Of a stretch of 26,676 nucleotides of DNA, positions 1 through 8,138 are shown piece after piece (positions within the stretch are counted from its first letter, which is position 1; every line of letters begins with the position of its first letter). The position numbers and the translations under genes were made by a program. The notes beneath the pieces were generated by a model. It did no database searches and had not been told where the DNA came from. It was given only the letters and a program-made list of their open reading frames with translations. The stretch is from a virus. The stretch covers positions 1 to 26,676 of the IMG/VR virus record IMGVR_UViG_3300009706_000050; one strand, 5' to 3'.

Positions 1-917
1 GCTACAATGATCCAGCCTTGGTTTTTAATTTGATACTCAGTTTCCACAGCTAGATTTAATAGCTTCACAGTAGCAACAGATGACTTGTGCATAACCAACG
101 CTTTAGTCGTGCTAAAGTTGCCGTCATGTGTAGTCACTTGTGCGGAACTTACGTTAGTAATAGGTAGATTATTAGTCTTCACAATGTGAATACCAGCAAC
201 CTTCATAACTTCACCTTCTGAATATACTCCACTTCCACCCCAGTCACGATTGATAAGTGAAGTGGTCTCTGCCATCAGGTAATACTGAGCAGGACGGACG
301 TACATATACCTATCATTCTCAGGGACATTGTTCTCATCAAGCTGCTCTGCAGCATCAAAGAGTCCTGAACCCAAGGTGGAACCTGACGTTCCATAAGAGG
401 AGTTAGTTAGAACAGCACCACCATTACCACTCGTGATGAGCGTAGATGATCGTGCTCCTAATACACCCTGTTGTAATACATTCTGATCCCACTGTGTACC
501 TAAGGCAATACCAGCTTCCTTAGCGTAGATAGAGCGAACTTCAAAGTGAGACATAGCCTCATCCAAGTTGTTCACAAAGTGATCAGCAATCAAGAGACCA
601 TCAATAGAGATGACCTTCTCGTTCTTGTGAATAATTGTACCGTCTAACTCAATACCCGTGGTTCCAGTAGAACCTGAACCATTGATATAAGCGTACTCCG
701 TAGCAGCAGTCTTCCATACCAATGGAAACTGTACTGAAATACCTGAACTGATTGAACGAATAACGTGCTTGTCCATCGTTACACTTGCTTGCTCGAAAGC
801 AGTCAAGACTTCCCCAGCATAGACCTTGAGCATCAACGCAGATGAATCACCTGCAGAGTTAGCTTGGCCCGTTCGGGACATTGTAAGGACGGGAGCACTA
901 GTGTCTGTAACCGACAT
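1..917 (-). CDS. Major capsid protein (T7 gp10-like), 3' end cut by window edge
   Basis: The reading frame opens at an ATG (915-917) preceded by AGGAGA and stays open for 305 codons to the window edge, so the C-terminus is missing. The translation begins MSVTDTSAPVLTMSRTGQ and contains the stretches FPLVWKTA, DGLLIADHFVNNLDEAMSHFEV and RPAQYYLMAETTSLINRDWGG, the pattern of T7-like major capsid proteins. T7 gp10A has about 345 residues, so roughly 40 are probably lost. The protein forms the icosahedral shell assembled on the scaffold protein encoded just upstream. It sits in the expected order portal, scaffold, capsid. The long AT-rich leader in front suggests its own strong transcription and translation signals. 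The family call is from pattern recognition and gene order. Confidence 0.9.
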   Translation of the reverse strand, partial: MSVTDTSAPVLTMSRTGQANSAGDSSALMLKVYAGEVLTAFEQASVTMDKHVIRSISSGISVQFPLVWKTAATEYAYINGSGSTGTTGIELDGTIIHKNEKVISIDGLLIADHFVNNLDEAMSHFEVRSIYAKEAGIALGTQWDQNVLQQGVLGARSSTLITSGNGGAVLTNSSYGTSGSTLGSGLFDAAEQLDENNVPENDRYMYVRPAQYYLMAETTSLINRDWGGSGVYSEGEVMKVAGIHIVKTNNLPITNVSSAQVTTHDGNFSTTKALVMHKSSVATVKLLNLAVETEYQIKNQGWIIV

Positions 918-1053
918 TGTATTCTCCTAATTTAAAATTAATAAAAAGTATGTAACATAAAGTGCTATACCTTTCTCTAACTTTCAACTAGGGATTGTGG
1001 ACCGCAGCCCGTCTCTGTCTACTTGTTTAAATACTTGATAGCGTACTACTAAA
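918..1053 (-). promoter_or_regulatory. Leader region before the capsid gene
   Basis: This is the only sizeable gap inside the virion block (136 bases), directly ahead of the gene that is most highly expressed in T7-like phages. T7 has its strongest phage promoter here. The minus-strand end is very AT-rich and closes with AGGAGA seven bases before the ATG. A segment reading AAGGTATAGCACTTTATG could be part of a phage RNAP promoter, but I could not match it to a motif repeated elsewhere, so no promoter is assigned. No strong terminator hairpin is visible. Confidence 0.35.
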
Positions 1054-1836
1054 CTACAGACTGCCCTGACTAAACAGGTCAGACCGTTCTAGTTTATCTC
1101 TAACATCTTGCCTAAACGCATGATCATATTCATAGCGAGGGTCTTTCATCATAGCAGTAACTTCCGCATTACTACGGAACACAGCTCCAAGGTTCCCCTC
1201 AGGAGCAGCTTGTCTACCACCATATACTTCACCCTCTACACCTGTCTGGTTCTGGTATGCAGCTTGTAAGCCTTGTGCTGCCATCTTAGCAAACTCTATG
1301 TTCCCTGAGTTAACAGCATTGTCATAAGCTACGATCTGTTCTTGGCTATAATTACTCTTAGCCCAGTCTACCATCCCACTATAATTCTCTGAACCACCTA
1401 CACTATTCTTAACCTCATTACCAATCTGTTCTCCTAAGGCTCTCTGTCCAGCAATGTATTGGTTCGCCATGTCCCTACTGATACCACCATCTTCCAATTG
1501 CTGATAGCTATTGTCAGACAGTGAACCATTCTGAGTGTACTCTTCAGTAAGAGCAGCGATATCAAATGCACCTTCAGCCACTGGGACATCTTGTGGAATA
1601 CCAAGATCATCCTGGTCATCCATAGATTCATCAGGACTGTGCATCTTTCTTTCTAGTTCTTCATAACTTTGTTTTAGCTTTGCGTAGTCACCTTGGAACT
1701 TGTCACCACTATTGTCCATCTCAGGACGTTCAGTAGAGACATCATTTCCTTCTCCCTTGGCAGCCATCTCTTCATTATACTGGTCCTCAGAAGATATGTC
1801 TACTTGTTCACTTGGCACTGTCAGCTGGTTTGCCAT
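1054..1836 (-). CDS. Capsid assembly scaffolding protein (T7 gp9-like)
   Basis: This acidic, Gln/Asn/Glu-rich protein of about 260 residues lies between the portal and capsid genes, the fixed position of gp9 in T7-like phages. The N-terminal 90 residues are highly charged and probably disordered. The C-terminal region carries a helical stretch ending in YEYDHAFRQDVRDKLERSDLF, typical of the scaffold tail that contacts capsid protein. I prefer the ATG at 1836 because GGAGAGAGAT stands directly before it. The ATG four codons upstream (1848) would place that ribosome site inside the gene. It overlaps the preceding small gene by 29 bases. The assignment rests mainly on position, composition and length. 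Confidence 0.85.
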   Translation of the reverse strand: MANQLTVPSEQVDISSEDQYNEEMAAKGEGNDVSTERPEMDNSGDKFQGDYAKLKQSYEELERKMHSPDESMDDQDDLGIPQDVPVAEGAFDIAALTEEYTQNGSLSDNSYQQLEDGGISRDMANQYIAGQRALGEQIGNEVKNSVGGSENYSGMVDWAKSNYSQEQIVAYDNAVNSGNIEFAKMAAQGLQAAYQNQTGVEGEVYGGRQAAPEGNLGAVFRSNAEVTAMMKDPRYEYDHAFRQDVRDKLERSDLFSQGSL

Positions 1837-2050
1837 ATCTCTCTCCATAAGTTTCTTTGATTGTTCCGTTACGTAGTTGGATCTTAGTGTAAGTAGATGC
1901 TAGTCCACCATTAGTCTGTGCACCAGTCCTCTGCTCTAGGATCTCATTCTTGATCTCCACATCCTTTAACTCAGCTTTACTCGTAACGGATCGTGCTACC
2001 TTATCCTTTTCTTTCTGCTTGTCTTTAGACTCTGTATTCTTATTGGGCAT
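1808..2050 (-). CDS. Small charged protein between portal and scaffold
   Basis: This 80-residue protein is very rich in Lys and Glu in its first half (KDKQKEKDK) and carries TYTKIQLRNGTIKETYGERYG in its second half. The start is an ATG with AAGGAG twelve bases upstream, overlapping the portal stop by 11 bases; its own end overlaps the scaffold start. This tight head-to-tail overlap suggests translational coupling within the head module. I do not recognise a family. Its position implies a minor virion or assembly role, but that is inference only. Confidence 0.75.
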   Translation of the reverse strand: MPNKNTESKDKQKEKDKVARSVTSKAELKDVEIKNEILEQRTGAQTNGGLASTYTKIQLRNGTIKETYGERYGKPADSAK

Positions 2051-3590
2051 CTTGCTGTTGTGCTCCTTGTTGTTGTGCTCTCATCATTTCCCCACCCTGT
2101 GTAACAGCATTGGGTACTCCAGCTTTCATCATCTCAGCTTGTTGCTGGGCTTGTTGTTGAGCTTGTTGTTCTTCTTGAACTTCCTCTTGTGACTTAACTA
2201 AACCCTTCATATCAATACCAAAGCCTACACCAATTCTCTTAGCAAAGTCTCCTACATTGATATACTTTGCTACCACTTCTGGTCCTAAGGTTTGAGTTAA
2301 AGTCTGAATAAAGGTAGCTAGTTTGTTAGCATCATTGCCTCTACCTAGAGCCTCGTAGCCTGTAATGATCACAGGTTCTACAGTCCCTTCTGGTAGTGTG
2401 GGAAGTTTACCCTCTTTCTCTAGTCCTGCTTGTATTCGTTTGACCAATGGAAGTTGTAGCTCATGGGATAGTAGTGAATATACTCCTCCCTTTGAGGTAT
2501 CAATCTCCTGTGCCATCATTCTAATCTCTTCTGCTGTGACTCTCTCTGCATTTCTCTGTACTCCTTCTAACAATAAGAAGGCAGAAGCTAGTCTACGTTC
2601 GATAGCTTCAAGTGTTTCTCTGGCTACCCTGAAGTCATTGAACTTCTGTACTTGTATGACACCTACATCTTCTGGATTACCCTGCCTAACTGATAGGTTA
2701 GGTGCAATCACAGACTTCATCTTAGTTGTACCATTAGGTTTAACCAGGAAGATCACCTTGGCTGCCGCTGCAGTTCCTTCAAGTATGCTCCTGTTCAAAC
2801 CTTCTGCTGCTCTTAGGTCTCCTAAGTACTCTTCTACAAATCCTCTACCATAGTCTTCACCATCAATAGCGTTGTACCTTAATGCCAACCACGGGTTCTT
2901 ATCTAAGGGATAACTTGAGTCAGTGTTAGGGATCTTAGTATCATGTACTTCTTGGTGTACTACAATCTTATCACCCTTACGCCTGACTACTGTGTATAAC
3001 TCTAGTACTTTCTCAACACTGTCTGCATCATCTCCAGTTTCTTTAGGAGGTGATGAATTAAAGATGTCCATATATAATTCCCTAGACATCTCTTCTTTAA
3101 CTATGATCTCCAGCATCTCCCCTTGAGGATCTCTTCTTACACAGTACTGATCCAGGTGGAATACTCTAATCTTATTCTTCTTACCCACATGAAGTACACA
3201 GTTACCAGTGATAACTAGGTGACGTAAGCATTCATTAAGTGGTACACGCATAGCCTTAGCTTCTACCTCATTACTAATGGCTCTCTCCATAGAGTTAAGT
3301 CCTTCCTCTACTGGAGCACGTTGTTGCTGTAGCTCTTCTAACATAAAGTCATCTATCTGAAACTTAACAAACGGAGAGTTAGGAGGGAAGAGAGTAAGGA
3401 GAAACTTAGAGCTAAGACTGTTAACGCCTTTAGCTCCTATGCTTTGATAAGGTGTGGGTAAAGGATTGTTTCTATCACCATGACGGGGTAAGATAAAAGG
3501 TAAGGTTAGCTCTGCACTCTCCCATGCTACATCTAAGAATAGCTGTTTATCACGGCACATATTTGAGTAGCGTTTGTTAGTTTGCATCAT
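2040..3590 (-). CDS. Portal / head-tail connector protein (T7 gp8-like)
   Basis: At 516 residues it is close to the T7 connector (536). The N-terminal part has SIGAKGVNSLSSKFLLTLFPP, followed by PFVKFQID and a long mixed alpha/beta body with LRYNAIDGEDYGRGFVEEYLGDL, the conserved core of podovirus head-tail connectors. The C-terminus is a Gln-rich tail (EEQQAQQQAQQQAEMM, later QQQGAQQQDAQ). Twelve copies would form the ring at the capsid vertex through which DNA is packaged by the terminase. The start overlaps the stop of the preceding gene as ATGA, implying coupled translation. The CAG/CAA-rich 3' end is low complexity and could be a site of length variation. Confidence 0.93.
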   Translation of the reverse strand: MMQTNKRYSNMCRDKQLFLDVAWESAELTLPFILPRHGDRNNPLPTPYQSIGAKGVNSLSSKFLLTLFPPNSPFVKFQIDDFMLEELQQQRAPVEEGLNSMERAISNEVEAKAMRVPLNECLRHLVITGNCVLHVGKKNKIRVFHLDQYCVRRDPQGEMLEIIVKEEMSRELYMDIFNSSPPKETGDDADSVEKVLELYTVVRRKGDKIVVHQEVHDTKIPNTDSSYPLDKNPWLALRYNAIDGEDYGRGFVEEYLGDLRAAEGLNRSILEGTAAAAKVIFLVKPNGTTKMKSVIAPNLSVRQGNPEDVGVIQVQKFNDFRVARETLEAIERRLASAFLLLEGVQRNAERVTAEEIRMMAQEIDTSKGGVYSLLSHELQLPLVKRIQAGLEKEGKLPTLPEGTVEPVIITGYEALGRGNDANKLATFIQTLTQTLGPEVVAKYINVGDFAKRIGVGFGIDMKGLVKSQEEVQEEQQAQQQAQQQAEMMKAGVPNAVTQGGEMMRAQQQGAQQQDAQ

Positions 3591-4093
3591 GCTAATTGTA
3601 ACCCTGTGTTAGCGAATGACCCAGTGTCTATGCTTAGATCACCTACGTCTTCTTGTGTTAGCTTTCTTTTCTTGCTACGTTTAATAGCGTCAGCTAGTGA
3701 GGCAGTAGCTTGTCTGCCACCACTGCCTGTTGTTGCTATGTTCTGTGAGTTGTACTGTGTCACTTGAGAAATAGGAGTATAACCCTCATAGGAAGGAGGA
3801 TCAGGTAATAGGAGTCCTTTAGCAACTGAACCTGCTAATCCTACCGCAAAAGCTCCTAACATACCAGACGTAGATAACACCGTAGTCCCCATCGAAGCAG
3901 TCAAAGCTCCTGGAGCAAAAGGAAAAGCAGTTCCAACACCAACAGATCCAGGAAAGAATCCACCAGTAGCACCACCCATGATACCACCCATGAGTGCTCC
4001 TTGACCAACATCATTCCCAGTAATGGCAGCACCTGCAGCTCCAGTGGCTGCACCTATAGCGATACCAATTGCTATTCCAGTAGGATCACACAT
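3587..4093 (-). CDS. Glycine-zipper-rich small virion-associated candidate (MCDP type)
   Basis: This 168-residue protein starts MCDPTGIAIGIAIGAATG, and its first 110 residues are almost entirely Gly, Ala, Ile and other small hydrophobic residues. It is patterned like glycine zippers that pack transmembrane or membrane-inserting helices. The second half is polar and basic (DAIKRSKKRKLTQED) and ends TGLQLA. Proteins beginning MCDP occur next to portal genes in marine podoviruses, and a role in the internal core or membrane channel is plausible, but no enzymatic motif is visible. It is coupled to the portal through an ATGA overlap. The end resembles the ends of two other small proteins in this window (see findings). 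Confidence 0.75.
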   Translation of the reverse strand: MCDPTGIAIGIAIGAATGAAGAAITGNDVGQGALMGGIMGGATGGFFPGSVGVGTAFPFAPGALTASMGTTVLSTSGMLGAFAVGLAGSVAKGLLLPDPPSYEGYTPISQVTQYNSQNIATTGSGGRQATASLADAIKRSKKRKLTQEDVGDLSIDTGSFANTGLQLA

Positions 4094-4096
4094 ACT

Positions 4097-4333
4097 CTAA
4101 CCTATATTCAATCCAGTAGGACCAGAGCTACTAGTAGTTTTAAGACCACCTTTACCTCTGGACTTCCTCTGTGTTCTAGACGTAGCCTTAGCCTGCGCTG
4201 ACTTATCCGTAGTCACCTTAGCTATATCAGCTGGAGGACTAGGAGGGGGTGGCGGAGGAGGTGGGGGCGGAGGGGGAGGAGGGGGTTTAGGGGGTGCTCC
4301 CATACACATCAGCACACTTAATAATTGTAACAC
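4097..4333 (-). CDS. Polyproline-tract protein, GTG start
   Basis: This 78-residue protein has a short hydrophobic N-terminus (MLQLLSVLMCMG), a run of fifteen prolines near residues 17-31, and a basic Thr/Ser-rich tail (QRKSRGKGGLKTTSSSG) ending GLNIG. The start is GTG at 4333 with AAGGAG eight bases upstream. No ATG further in has a comparable ribosome site, although ATG codons exist at residues 9 and 11. The proline codons create a strongly C-rich coding strand and a G-rich template strand. Short proline-rich proteins in this place are seen in marine podoviruses; no function is known to me. Translation of such a proline run normally needs EF-P. Confidence 0.7.
   Translation of the reverse strand: MLQLLSVLMCMGAPPKPPPPPPPPPPPPPPPSPPADIAKVTTDKSAQAKATSRTQRKSRGKGGLKTTSSSGPTGLNIG
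4233..4294 (+). repeat. Regular G5 tracts, potential G-quadruplex on the template strand
   Basis: On the plus strand, runs of exactly five G occur at 4245-4249, 4263-4267, 4272-4276, 4281-4285 and 4290-4294. The last four are spaced exactly nine bases apart, leaving four-base loops, an ideal geometry for an intramolecular G-quadruplex. The tract is the complement of the polyproline codons of the gene at 4097-4333, so codon usage alone (mostly CCC/CCT and CCG) partly explains it. Because genes here are transcribed from the minus strand sense, the G-rich strand is the template strand. Confidence 0.8.
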
Positions 4334-4345
4334 ATTCTTCTCCTT

Positions 4346-4552
4346 TTAACTACTGTCTATAGTAATTTGTTCTGTGTTCTCGAACTGAGCCAGTCTCAAT
4401 TCTTCTTGTCTTTCTTTGAGATAATCTAGTATCTCTATGTACCCTTTGATCTTATAGAAATCCTCAGGCAATTTAGCATTACGTATACCTTGAGGACCAA
4501 AGCATTCATTGAGTTCTTTAAGTAATCCATCAGTAATAATTATGTTATCCAT
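4346..4552 (-). CDS. Small helical protein of unknown function
   Basis: This 68-residue protein begins MDNIIITDGLLKELNECFG and has an amphipathic helical segment YKIKGYIEILDYLKERQEEL. I chose the ATG at 4552 because AGAGAGAATCA stands directly before it. The frame is open back to 4639, but those extra 29 codons overlap the RNR gene and lack a ribosome site. It lies between RNR and the virion block, where T7 carries genes 6.5 to 7.3. No family is recognised. Confidence 0.65.
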   Translation of the reverse strand: MDNIIITDGLLKELNECFGPQGIRNAKLPEDFYKIKGYIEILDYLKERQEELRLAQFENTEQITIDSS

Positions 4553-4601
4553 TGATTCTCTCTTCTTAAGGTCCGAAGTTATCTTGCACATAGCAAGACG
4601 G

Positions 4602-6536
4602 TTATTTAACTGGACAGACACCTGACTCACACTCATCATTTTCTATCTCATGTGTACTATCAGTGTCACTAAAATCTACATCAGTTAGTTGTGCTACATA
4701 CTCTTTATACCTGGCCTCCGTGACTACTTCTTGTGGGAGGTATTCGTAGGTAGTATTAGTAATGGGAAGAAAGCTAACACCAACATAGCTAGACCAATTA
4801 CTCTTAAGCCAATCTCTAATAGCAGGGACTTCATCCTCTTTATAAGATACCGTAATCGAACAGTTCTGTTCAACGTAAGAATCCATGAGTAATTTGTAAC
4901 GTGTGAGTTGTTCAATAGCAGACTCCTTATTGACATAAAGATCTCCTTCCTTATCAAACCTAATGTTCTCCCAAGCTACTGGGAATGTGACGATGGCGTT
5001 ATGCTCATCAGTAGGATTCAATACAACATGATACCCTGCTTCCCTGAGCTTAGGTAACATAGGATCATTGATACTAAAGTTAACATTGTTAAAGATGTAC
5101 TTACCCATTGGCTTGTGACAGCCCTCAGTGGTGTCCATGATCTTACTTAGTGTTCCACTAGGTTTGATAGTGGTTACATTCTTAGGACGCTGAGTGCCCA
5201 GCTCGTCAGCCATAGAGTATGCTCCGTGGATGGCTAGGTTTTTGAACCTTTTATAATCATATGAATTAAGATCTTCACGGGTGGCGATCCCGGTAAGTCC
5301 GACTCCACAGAGACGAAGGTACTCATTATTCTCGTGCCAAGTTCTTTGTAATATTCCATCATCGAGGTTGACAAGTGTCTGGCGATAGTTTGCCCTACCT
5401 GCCAGAAACAACGCACGATCCAACCCACCGCTGTCGTCCTTGAATTTAAATAGATCAACTTCGGAAAGATTACAGAAACTTTTGTTCCCGAGGAGTATTT
5501 CAGCACAAGGGTTAACGCCTGAGAACCAAGGTGCTCTGCGTCTAGCCTCCTCGCCATTGATAATACCTGGCTCTGAACCTCCTGATTCTTTAATGATTTG
5601 AAATACCATGTCGAGTTCACTATCACTTGGTTCCCTCCAGAATACTACACTGTTATTAGATTGAGCACGATGTGGTGAGGAAGACAAGTCCTCCTTAGCT
5701 CTTGCAAACTGTTCCCAAGCTGGAGTATCATGATACACTAGGGCTATCTCTGCTGATCTCCTAGAAGATAACACAGTACCTAGCCAGTTCATAATATCTA
5801 GGATGTCCATCTTACTTAAGAGCTGTCCAGACTTCTTGTTTAGAATCCGAACGATTGCTGAGAAGGCTTTTGATATTGGCCCATCACCGGAGCTAATCCA
5901 TCCGTATCCTGCGAGTCGTTGACCAGCTGGTCTGAGTTGTGTGAGATCGAGTACGAACTTTGTAGCTTTCCCTTTGAATGAAAGAAGCTTACCGATAGAC
6001 TTTGCCCAAGCTTCAGCGGAGTCTCCAACTGTAATCGTCCAAGTCCCAGAATCTGTAGACTCTTTGTTCCCTTCGTGTCCTCCCTTTTTAGTGCGTTTTG
6101 AACGAATGATTGACACATCTTTGATTGGGGATGTGAATCCCGATAGTGTTCCGACAACAGGCGTGAATCCCACGCCACATCCCTGCAACAAGAGCCATAA
6201 AGAGTCAACCACATCATGGATAGTCTCCACTTTTAAGTGTGCACAATTAAACTGAGAAGCCTCACGCTTCTTAGCTACATCTGTTCCTCCTAACCATAGG
6301 GTTCTACCTGATACCATTACCTTACGTTCTAGCATGAGCTGACGTAGCTCCTCCAGCTCACCACACACAGCCTGATAAGCTGTACCCTCAGGGTAGGGCT
6401 TACCTAAAGCTCTATCCCAGAGCCACCCTTGATGCTGGATGACTATATCAACTGTGTCCTCCCACGTTTCATACCCTGTCTCCGTAGGTCTATTGTATGT
6501 ACGTCTGGTTATTACTTGTGCTCTTACACTTGTCAA
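4602..6536 (-). CDS. nrdJ: Class II (adenosylcobalamin-dependent) monomeric ribonucleotide reductase
   Basis: This 644-residue enzyme reduces ribonucleotides to deoxyribonucleotides using a B12-derived radical. The key residues of the Lactobacillus RTPR type are visible: the first redox cysteine in QFNCAHLKV, the active-site set N, C, E in NPCAEILLGN, and the second redox cysteine 11 residues after the radical cysteine in KSFCNLSE. A C-terminal swinging-arm pair is present in ECESGVCPVK. All catalytic residues are kept even though the protein is somewhat shorter than RTPR (about 740). The best start is a TTG at 6536 with AGGAGG about 11 bases upstream, overlapping the previous stop as TTGA. 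Class II enzymes need no oxygen and no second subunit, which suits marine phages. The host must supply or salvage cobalamin. Confidence 0.93.
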   Translation of the reverse strand: MTSVRAQVITRRTYNRPTETGYETWEDTVDIVIQHQGWLWDRALGKPYPEGTAYQAVCGELEELRQLMLERKVMVSGRTLWLGGTDVAKKREASQFNCAHLKVETIHDVVDSLWLLLQGCGVGFTPVVGTLSGFTSPIKDVSIIRSKRTKKGGHEGNKESTDSGTWTITVGDSAEAWAKSIGKLLSFKGKATKFVLDLTQLRPAGQRLAGYGWISSGDGPISKAFSAIVRILNKKSGQLLSKMDILDIMNWLGTVLSSRRSAEIALVYHDTPAWEQFARAKEDLSSSPHRAQSNNSVVFWREPSDSELDMVFQIIKESGGSEPGIINGEEARRRAPWFSGVNPCAEILLGNKSFCNLSEVDLFKFKDDSGGLDRALFLAGRANYRQTLVNLDDGILQRTWHENNEYLRLCGVGLTGIATREDLNSYDYKRFKNLAIHGAYSMADELGTQRPKNVTTIKPSGTLSKIMDTTEGCHKPMGKYIFNNVNFSINDPMLPKLREAGYHVVLNPTDEHNAIVTFPVAWENIRFDKEGDLYVNKESAIEQLTRYKLLMDSYVEQNCSITVSYKEDEVPAIRDWLKSNWSSYVGVSFLPITNTTYEYLPQEVVTEARYKEYVAQLTDVDFSDTDSTHEIENDECESGVCPVK

Positions 6537-6751
6537 TGACTAGTACCTCCTATGATATACTTAGTGTTAGTTAAAGTATCTACCAGGGTATCCACTGTAG
6601 TGTCAAAGGTAACTAACATCTCCTCCTTTGATTCATCTAGCAGTGAATCCTCAATGTCCAAGGCAGCTGTTGCTAAGGATTGTATGTCCTTAAAGATTAA
6701 CTTAAGTTGTTTATCCATCTTCTCTTTACTATACCCTTTAACCTTTGTCAT
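6533..6751 (-). CDS. Small acidic helical protein before RNR
   Basis: This 72-residue protein starts MTKVKGYSKEKMDKQLKLI and is followed by an acidic helical region (DIEDSLLDESKEEML) and a Thr-rich tail. The ATG at 6751 overlaps the DUF3310 gene by 14 bases, and the stop overlaps the TTG start of RNR. The AGGAGG site serving RNR lies inside its last codons. No family is recognised. The layout suggests co-translation with the nucleotide-metabolism genes. Confidence 0.65.
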   Translation of the reverse strand: MTKVKGYSKEKMDKQLKLIFKDIQSLATAALDIEDSLLDESKEEMLVTFDTTVDTLVDTLTNTKYIIGGTSH

Positions 6752-7064
6752 TATAATAATGTTCCTTCATCATTTCAATACATTTAATTGCTTTGTTTAA
6801 GTCTTCGACTCCGTTCTTATCTTGGTGTCGGACTACATATTTAACTACACTACCTACGTCCATGCCTAATTGGTTCTTAATAATAAAGGTCCAAGGATCT
6901 ATCTTATACTTAGCATAGTAAGTAGGTCTGATGTTGGTAGCTCCGCCTTTCCATTGGTCATTCATCTTATCATCCTCCTCTAGAATTTCAGAACAGTAGG
7001 TCATGTGATCTGTTGTTTCTTTTCCACACTCTTCACAGTACATTAGTTTTTTGACGGCTCCCAT
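6738..7064 (-). CDS. DUF3310-domain protein with an N-terminal Cys motif
   Basis: This 108-residue protein has a C-terminal half that matches the DUF3310 pattern (YKIDPWTFIIKNQLG, then GSVVKYVVRHQDKNG and DLNKAIKCIEMM). DUF3310 includes the C-terminal part of T7 gp1.7, a nucleotide kinase, and is widespread in phages. The N-terminus carries CEECGKETTDHMTYC, a possible zinc knuckle. The start at 7064 has GAGAGGTG just upstream and overlaps the exonuclease gene by 22 bases. Placement between exonuclease and RNR fits nucleotide handling. Kinase activity is inferred from the family, since no Walker motif is visible. Confidence 0.8.
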   Translation of the reverse strand: MGAVKKLMYCEECGKETTDHMTYCSEILEEDDKMNDQWKGGATNIRPTYYAKYKIDPWTFIIKNQLGMDVGSVVKYVVRHQDKNGVEDLNKAIKCIEMMKEHYYNDKG

Positions 7065-7789
7065 AATTTCACCTCTCCTGTATCAAAGTTATAATCATCA
7101 GCTCTTAAGATACGAGCCACTCGTGCCTGTACTAGTGCTTCAGTTTCTGTCAGTCCTGCTTTAATAAATGCTGCTAATACACCAGCCCACTGTGGAACCC
7201 ACGTAAGTATATCTGTAGCTCTCTTAGGTCCAACACCTGGACACCCCTTGTAGTTATCTGTAGAGTCACCCACTAGTGTCTGGTATAGGTGCATATGATC
7301 TGCAGCTTTCTCAGTGATAACCTCAGTAGTCTGCTTGTCTATGTTGTAGTACTCACATGGTATCGTTAGCATATCTTTATCAACACTGACGATAATGTTA
7401 CGAGCGTACTCACCATTGGTAGCTAGGATACCCAGGGTATCATCAGCTTCTAGCATAGGAACCTGAACATATTCAAAGGTGCTCTTTAAGTAGTCCACTA
7501 GAGAATGGTATCCCATAGGTTTCTGTGAGGCTTTTCTTGTAGCCTTGTAGCTCTCTAAAATATTGTGTCTAAAATATTTTCCACCTTTAGGAGAGAAACA
7601 TATGACCACCTCACTCACACCCAACTGTTCCTGCCAGTAGTTTACGGTAGACAAAGCTTGTGACCTTGCTTCCTTTAAGTTAGTAGCTGTGGTAACTATG
7701 TCATCATCCCATTGTACCTGCGTCTGGCACGCCCAACAAGTTCTGTATGTAAGTATGTCTCCGTCTATTAATAGCCGTGAAGTCTTCAT
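7043..7789 (-). CDS. 5'-3' exonuclease (T7 gp6-like, FEN/PIN family)
   Basis: This 248-residue protein degrades double-stranded DNA 5' to 3', removing RNA primers and breaking down host DNA for nucleotide recycling. The metal-binding acidic motifs are LLIDGDILTYR at residues 6-16, MLEADDTLGILA near residue 115, and VSVDKDMLT near 135. A helix-3-turn-helix segment reads VGDSTDNYKGCPGVGPKRA near residue 175. The ATG at 7789 has AGGAGA eight bases before it. The upstream HNH frame runs 86 bases into this gene. It sits after DNA polymerase as in T7 (gene 5 then gene 6), and neighbours RNR and DUF3310. Confidence 0.92.
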   Translation of the reverse strand: MKTSRLLIDGDILTYRTCWACQTQVQWDDDIVTTATNLKEARSQALSTVNYWQEQLGVSEVVICFSPKGGKYFRHNILESYKATRKASQKPMGYHSLVDYLKSTFEYVQVPMLEADDTLGILATNGEYARNIIVSVDKDMLTIPCEYYNIDKQTTEVITEKAADHMHLYQTLVGDSTDNYKGCPGVGPKRATDILTWVPQWAGVLAAFIKAGLTETEALVQARVARILRADDYNFDTGEVKLWEPSKN

Positions 7790-8138
7790 CTAAATCTCCT
7801 AAGTTAGCGTGTCGTTTATAGTGACAGACGTTGCATAAATAAGCACAGGTTAACAACTCCTCTACAGCCTTTACGTACTTACCCTTTGCAACTATCCTCG
7901 ATACTGAATCTGTTTTGATTTCAGGATCTAGATGGTGGCAATCTAGAATCTTTGTTGGATTAGATTCACCACAATCCTGGCAGCTGTATTCAAAGAGCCA
8001 AGCTATGAATCCTGACACTACCTTACGTCTGTACTTATCATACTCCTTACTTTTCTTATAAGGACAATTGGTCATACACATGGAAATACTATTGGACCAT
8101 AGTTTAGCCAGCTCCTCTATGGAATCAATGTGTCTGGC
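7704..8138 (-). CDS. HNH endonuclease wedged between DNA polymerase and exonuclease
   Basis: About 144 residues carry a complete HNH nuclease core: a first zinc pair CQDCGESNP, the catalytic histidine in LDCHHLDPEIK, and the second zinc pair with the closing histidine in LCNVCHYKRH. The frame is open back to 8276, but those codons lie inside the polymerase gene. I prefer ATG 8138, close to where HNH homology usually begins (KKSKEYDKYRRKV), although its ribosome site is weak. The end overlaps the exonuclease by 86 bases in another frame. Such free-standing HNH enzymes between replication genes are often homing endonucleases that cut relatives lacking the insertion. Homing here is inference; the nuclease fold is clear. 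Confidence 0.8.
   Translation of the reverse strand, partial: ARHIDSIEELAKLWSNSISMCMTNCPYKKSKEYDKYRRKVVSGFIAWLFEYSCQDCGESNPTKILDCHHLDPEIKTDSVSRIVAKGKYVKAVEELLTCAYLCNVCHYKRHANLGDLDEDFTAINRRRHTYIQNLLGVPDAGTMG

Noticed and set aside
5234-5626. Alternative minus-strand frame inside the RNR gene
   Set aside because: RNR is intact through this region with all catalytic residues, and the alternative frame shows no domain.
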